NCBI GenBank assembly: GCA_900754715.1
Contig: CAAEDX010000162.1
Span: 1 to 6,732, forward strand
Length of the DNA stretch: 6,732 nucleotides
Direction of reading: 5' to 3'
DNA from: Erysipelotrichaceae bacterium
GTDB lineage: Bacteria; Bacillota_I; Bacilli_A; Erysipelotrichales; Erysipelotrichaceae
Position numbers and translations under genes: made by a program. How positions within the stretch are numbered: the first letter of the stretch is position 1; the number at the start of each line of letters is the position of its first letter. The notes below the pieces were generated by a model, which made no database searches, had not been told where the DNA came from, and saw only the letters and a program-made list of their open reading frames with translations. Positions 5,796-6,732 of this stretch are shown in pieces.

Positions 5796-6732
5796 TTATC
5801 TCTCCTCCTTCCCGCTGGTGATCTTCCAGCGGACTGCCTGGTTATATTGTTCCCACATATGGGCATACAGTCCCTGCGCAGCCAGCAGCTGCGCATGCGT
5901 GCCTCGCTCAGCGACCTTGCCTTCATCGAGCACGATGATCTGATCCGCGCCGGCTATCGTGGACAGACGATGCGCGATCATGATGACCGTGCGTGCCTTG
6001 GTCAGCTTCGCCAGTGCCTTCTGGATCAGCGCCTCATTCTCGGGATCTGCGAATGCAGTAGCCTCATCAAGCACCACGATGGGCGCGTCTTTCAAGATGG
6101 CTCGGGCCAGCGCGATGCGCTGCTGCTCTCCGCCCGAGAGATGCGTTCCTTCACTGCCGATCATCGTATCCATGCCCTGCGGCAGCTTCTCCAGGATGTC
6201 CTCACACTGTGCGGCCTCAAGGGCCGCACGCACCTGCTCACTGTCGGCGTCCGGCCTGCCGATGCGCACATTGTCCAGGATAGATGCCTTGAAGAGGCGG
6301 CTGTTCTGAAACACAAAGGCGATCTGATCCATGAGCACATGCGGGTCGATGTCCCGCACATCGACGCCGCCGACCAGCACACTGCCTTGCGACACATCCC
6401 AGAAGCGGGGGATCAGGCTGGCAGCGGTGCTCTTGCCGCCGCCCGAAGGGCCGACCAGCGCGATGGTCTGCCCCTGCTCGGCCCGAAACGACACATGGGA
6501 CAAAGCCGGCCGCTGCGCCCCGTCATAGGTGAAGCTGACATCCTTGAACTCCACTTGGCCGCCCGCCGGCATCTTTGGCCTTGCGGGAATTGGCAATGTG
6601 GGCGCGTCCATCACCTGCGCGATGCGGCCCAGCGCGGTGTGCGCCAGCATCATGCCGGAAGAAGCGAACATGATGCGCGCCAGTGCCGTGGAGATGATGG
6701 CGGAGAACACCGCGTAAAACGTAAAGTCAGCG
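5796..6732 (-). CDS. ABC transporter half-unit, partial (5' end off window)
   Basis: The frame stays open to the right edge, so the N-terminus and most of the membrane domain lie outside; an internal ATG at 6710 is not the real start. Visible are the end of the last membrane region and a complete ATPase. Numbered from the Met at 6710, these are Walker A GPSGGGKST 87-95, Q135, LSGGE 191-195, Walker B IVVLDE 211-216 and H247. The Walker B continuation reads ATAFADPENE, which I associate loosely with the IrtAB/YbtPQ-like group of half-transporters; this is from memory and is weak. Both halves end in a similar Q-x(3)-RW tail (QAVRW here, QNARW in the partner), pointing to paralogy. The stop TAA abuts the ATG of the downstream half. 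All motifs look catalytic, so no degenerate ATP site is evident in this pair. Confidence 0.93.
   Translation of the reverse strand, partial: ADFTFYAVFSAIISTALARIMFASSGMMLAHTALGRIAQVMDAPTLPIPARPKMPAGGQVEFKDVSFTYDGAQRPALSHVSFRAEQGQTIALVGPSGGGKSTAASLIPRFWDVSQGSVLVGGVDVRDIDPHVLMDQIAFVFQNSRLFKASILDNVRIGRPDADSEQVRAALEAAQCEDILEKLPQGMDTMIGSEGTHLSGGEQQRIALARAILKDAPIVVLDEATAFADPENEALIQKALAKLTKARTVIMIAHRLSTIAGADQIIVLDEGKVAERGTHAQLLAAQGLYAHMWEQYNQAVRWKITSGKEER

Noticed and set aside
4053..6732. Dedicated exporter of the putative modified peptide
   Set aside because: The ABC pair is on the opposite strand in a convergent unit, has no visible C39 peptidase domain in the complete half, and nothing ties it to the radical SAM gene beyond proximity.
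1..6732. CRISPR arrays, tRNA or rRNA genes, insertion sequences
   Set aside because: No regularly spaced repeats, cloverleaf or ribosomal sequence, or transposase-like frame with terminal repeats was seen on either strand.

Overview
The window suggests a low-GC-type Gram-positive bacterium (Firmicutes/Bacillota) with fairly GC-rich genes and AT-rich intergenic DNA. Three things support this: strong AGGAGG-type ribosome binding sites, sigma-A-like promoters, and a CIRCE operator in front of ftsH. The style of the FtsH and ABC proteins recalls gut Erysipelotrichia. That placement is an impression from memory, not a search result.

Layout from left to right. Positions 1-84 are non-coding and hold a perfect 10-bp dyad and a weak terminator-like hairpin. 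Positions 85-1917 (minus) encode a complete FtsH membrane AAA+ zinc protease. Its promoter has a near-consensus CIRCE element over the -35/spacer, which implies HrcA heat-shock control. Positions 1918-2199 are a regulatory region between ftsH and rightward genes. It carries an 18-bp inverted repeat in two copies 102 bp apart, one of them containing an operator-like palindrome just before the next gene.

Positions 2200-3986 (plus) form the unusual part. A 39-codon ORF with a very good RBS comes first. An AT-rich gene for a 143-aa protein of unknown family follows; it has an N-terminal FAANEYIAAC segment and an EF-hand/dockerin-like loop. After a compact hairpin terminator comes a radical SAM/SPASM enzyme with a CX3CX2C motif and a Cys-rich C-terminus. 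The order of small proteins, leaky or bypassed terminator, then radical SAM-SPASM enzyme resembles a peptide-modification (RiPP-like) locus. That is an inference. No chemistry can be read from the sequence, and the 143-aa protein is large for a precursor.

Positions 4053-6732 (minus) hold two ABC half-transporters joined stop-to-start (TAA|ATG). They converge on the radical SAM gene across a hairpin terminator and a polypyrimidine tract. The upstream member runs off the right edge. They probably form a heterodimer, substrate unknown. As a convergent unit they are not obviously part of the radical SAM system, though export of a modified peptide cannot be excluded.
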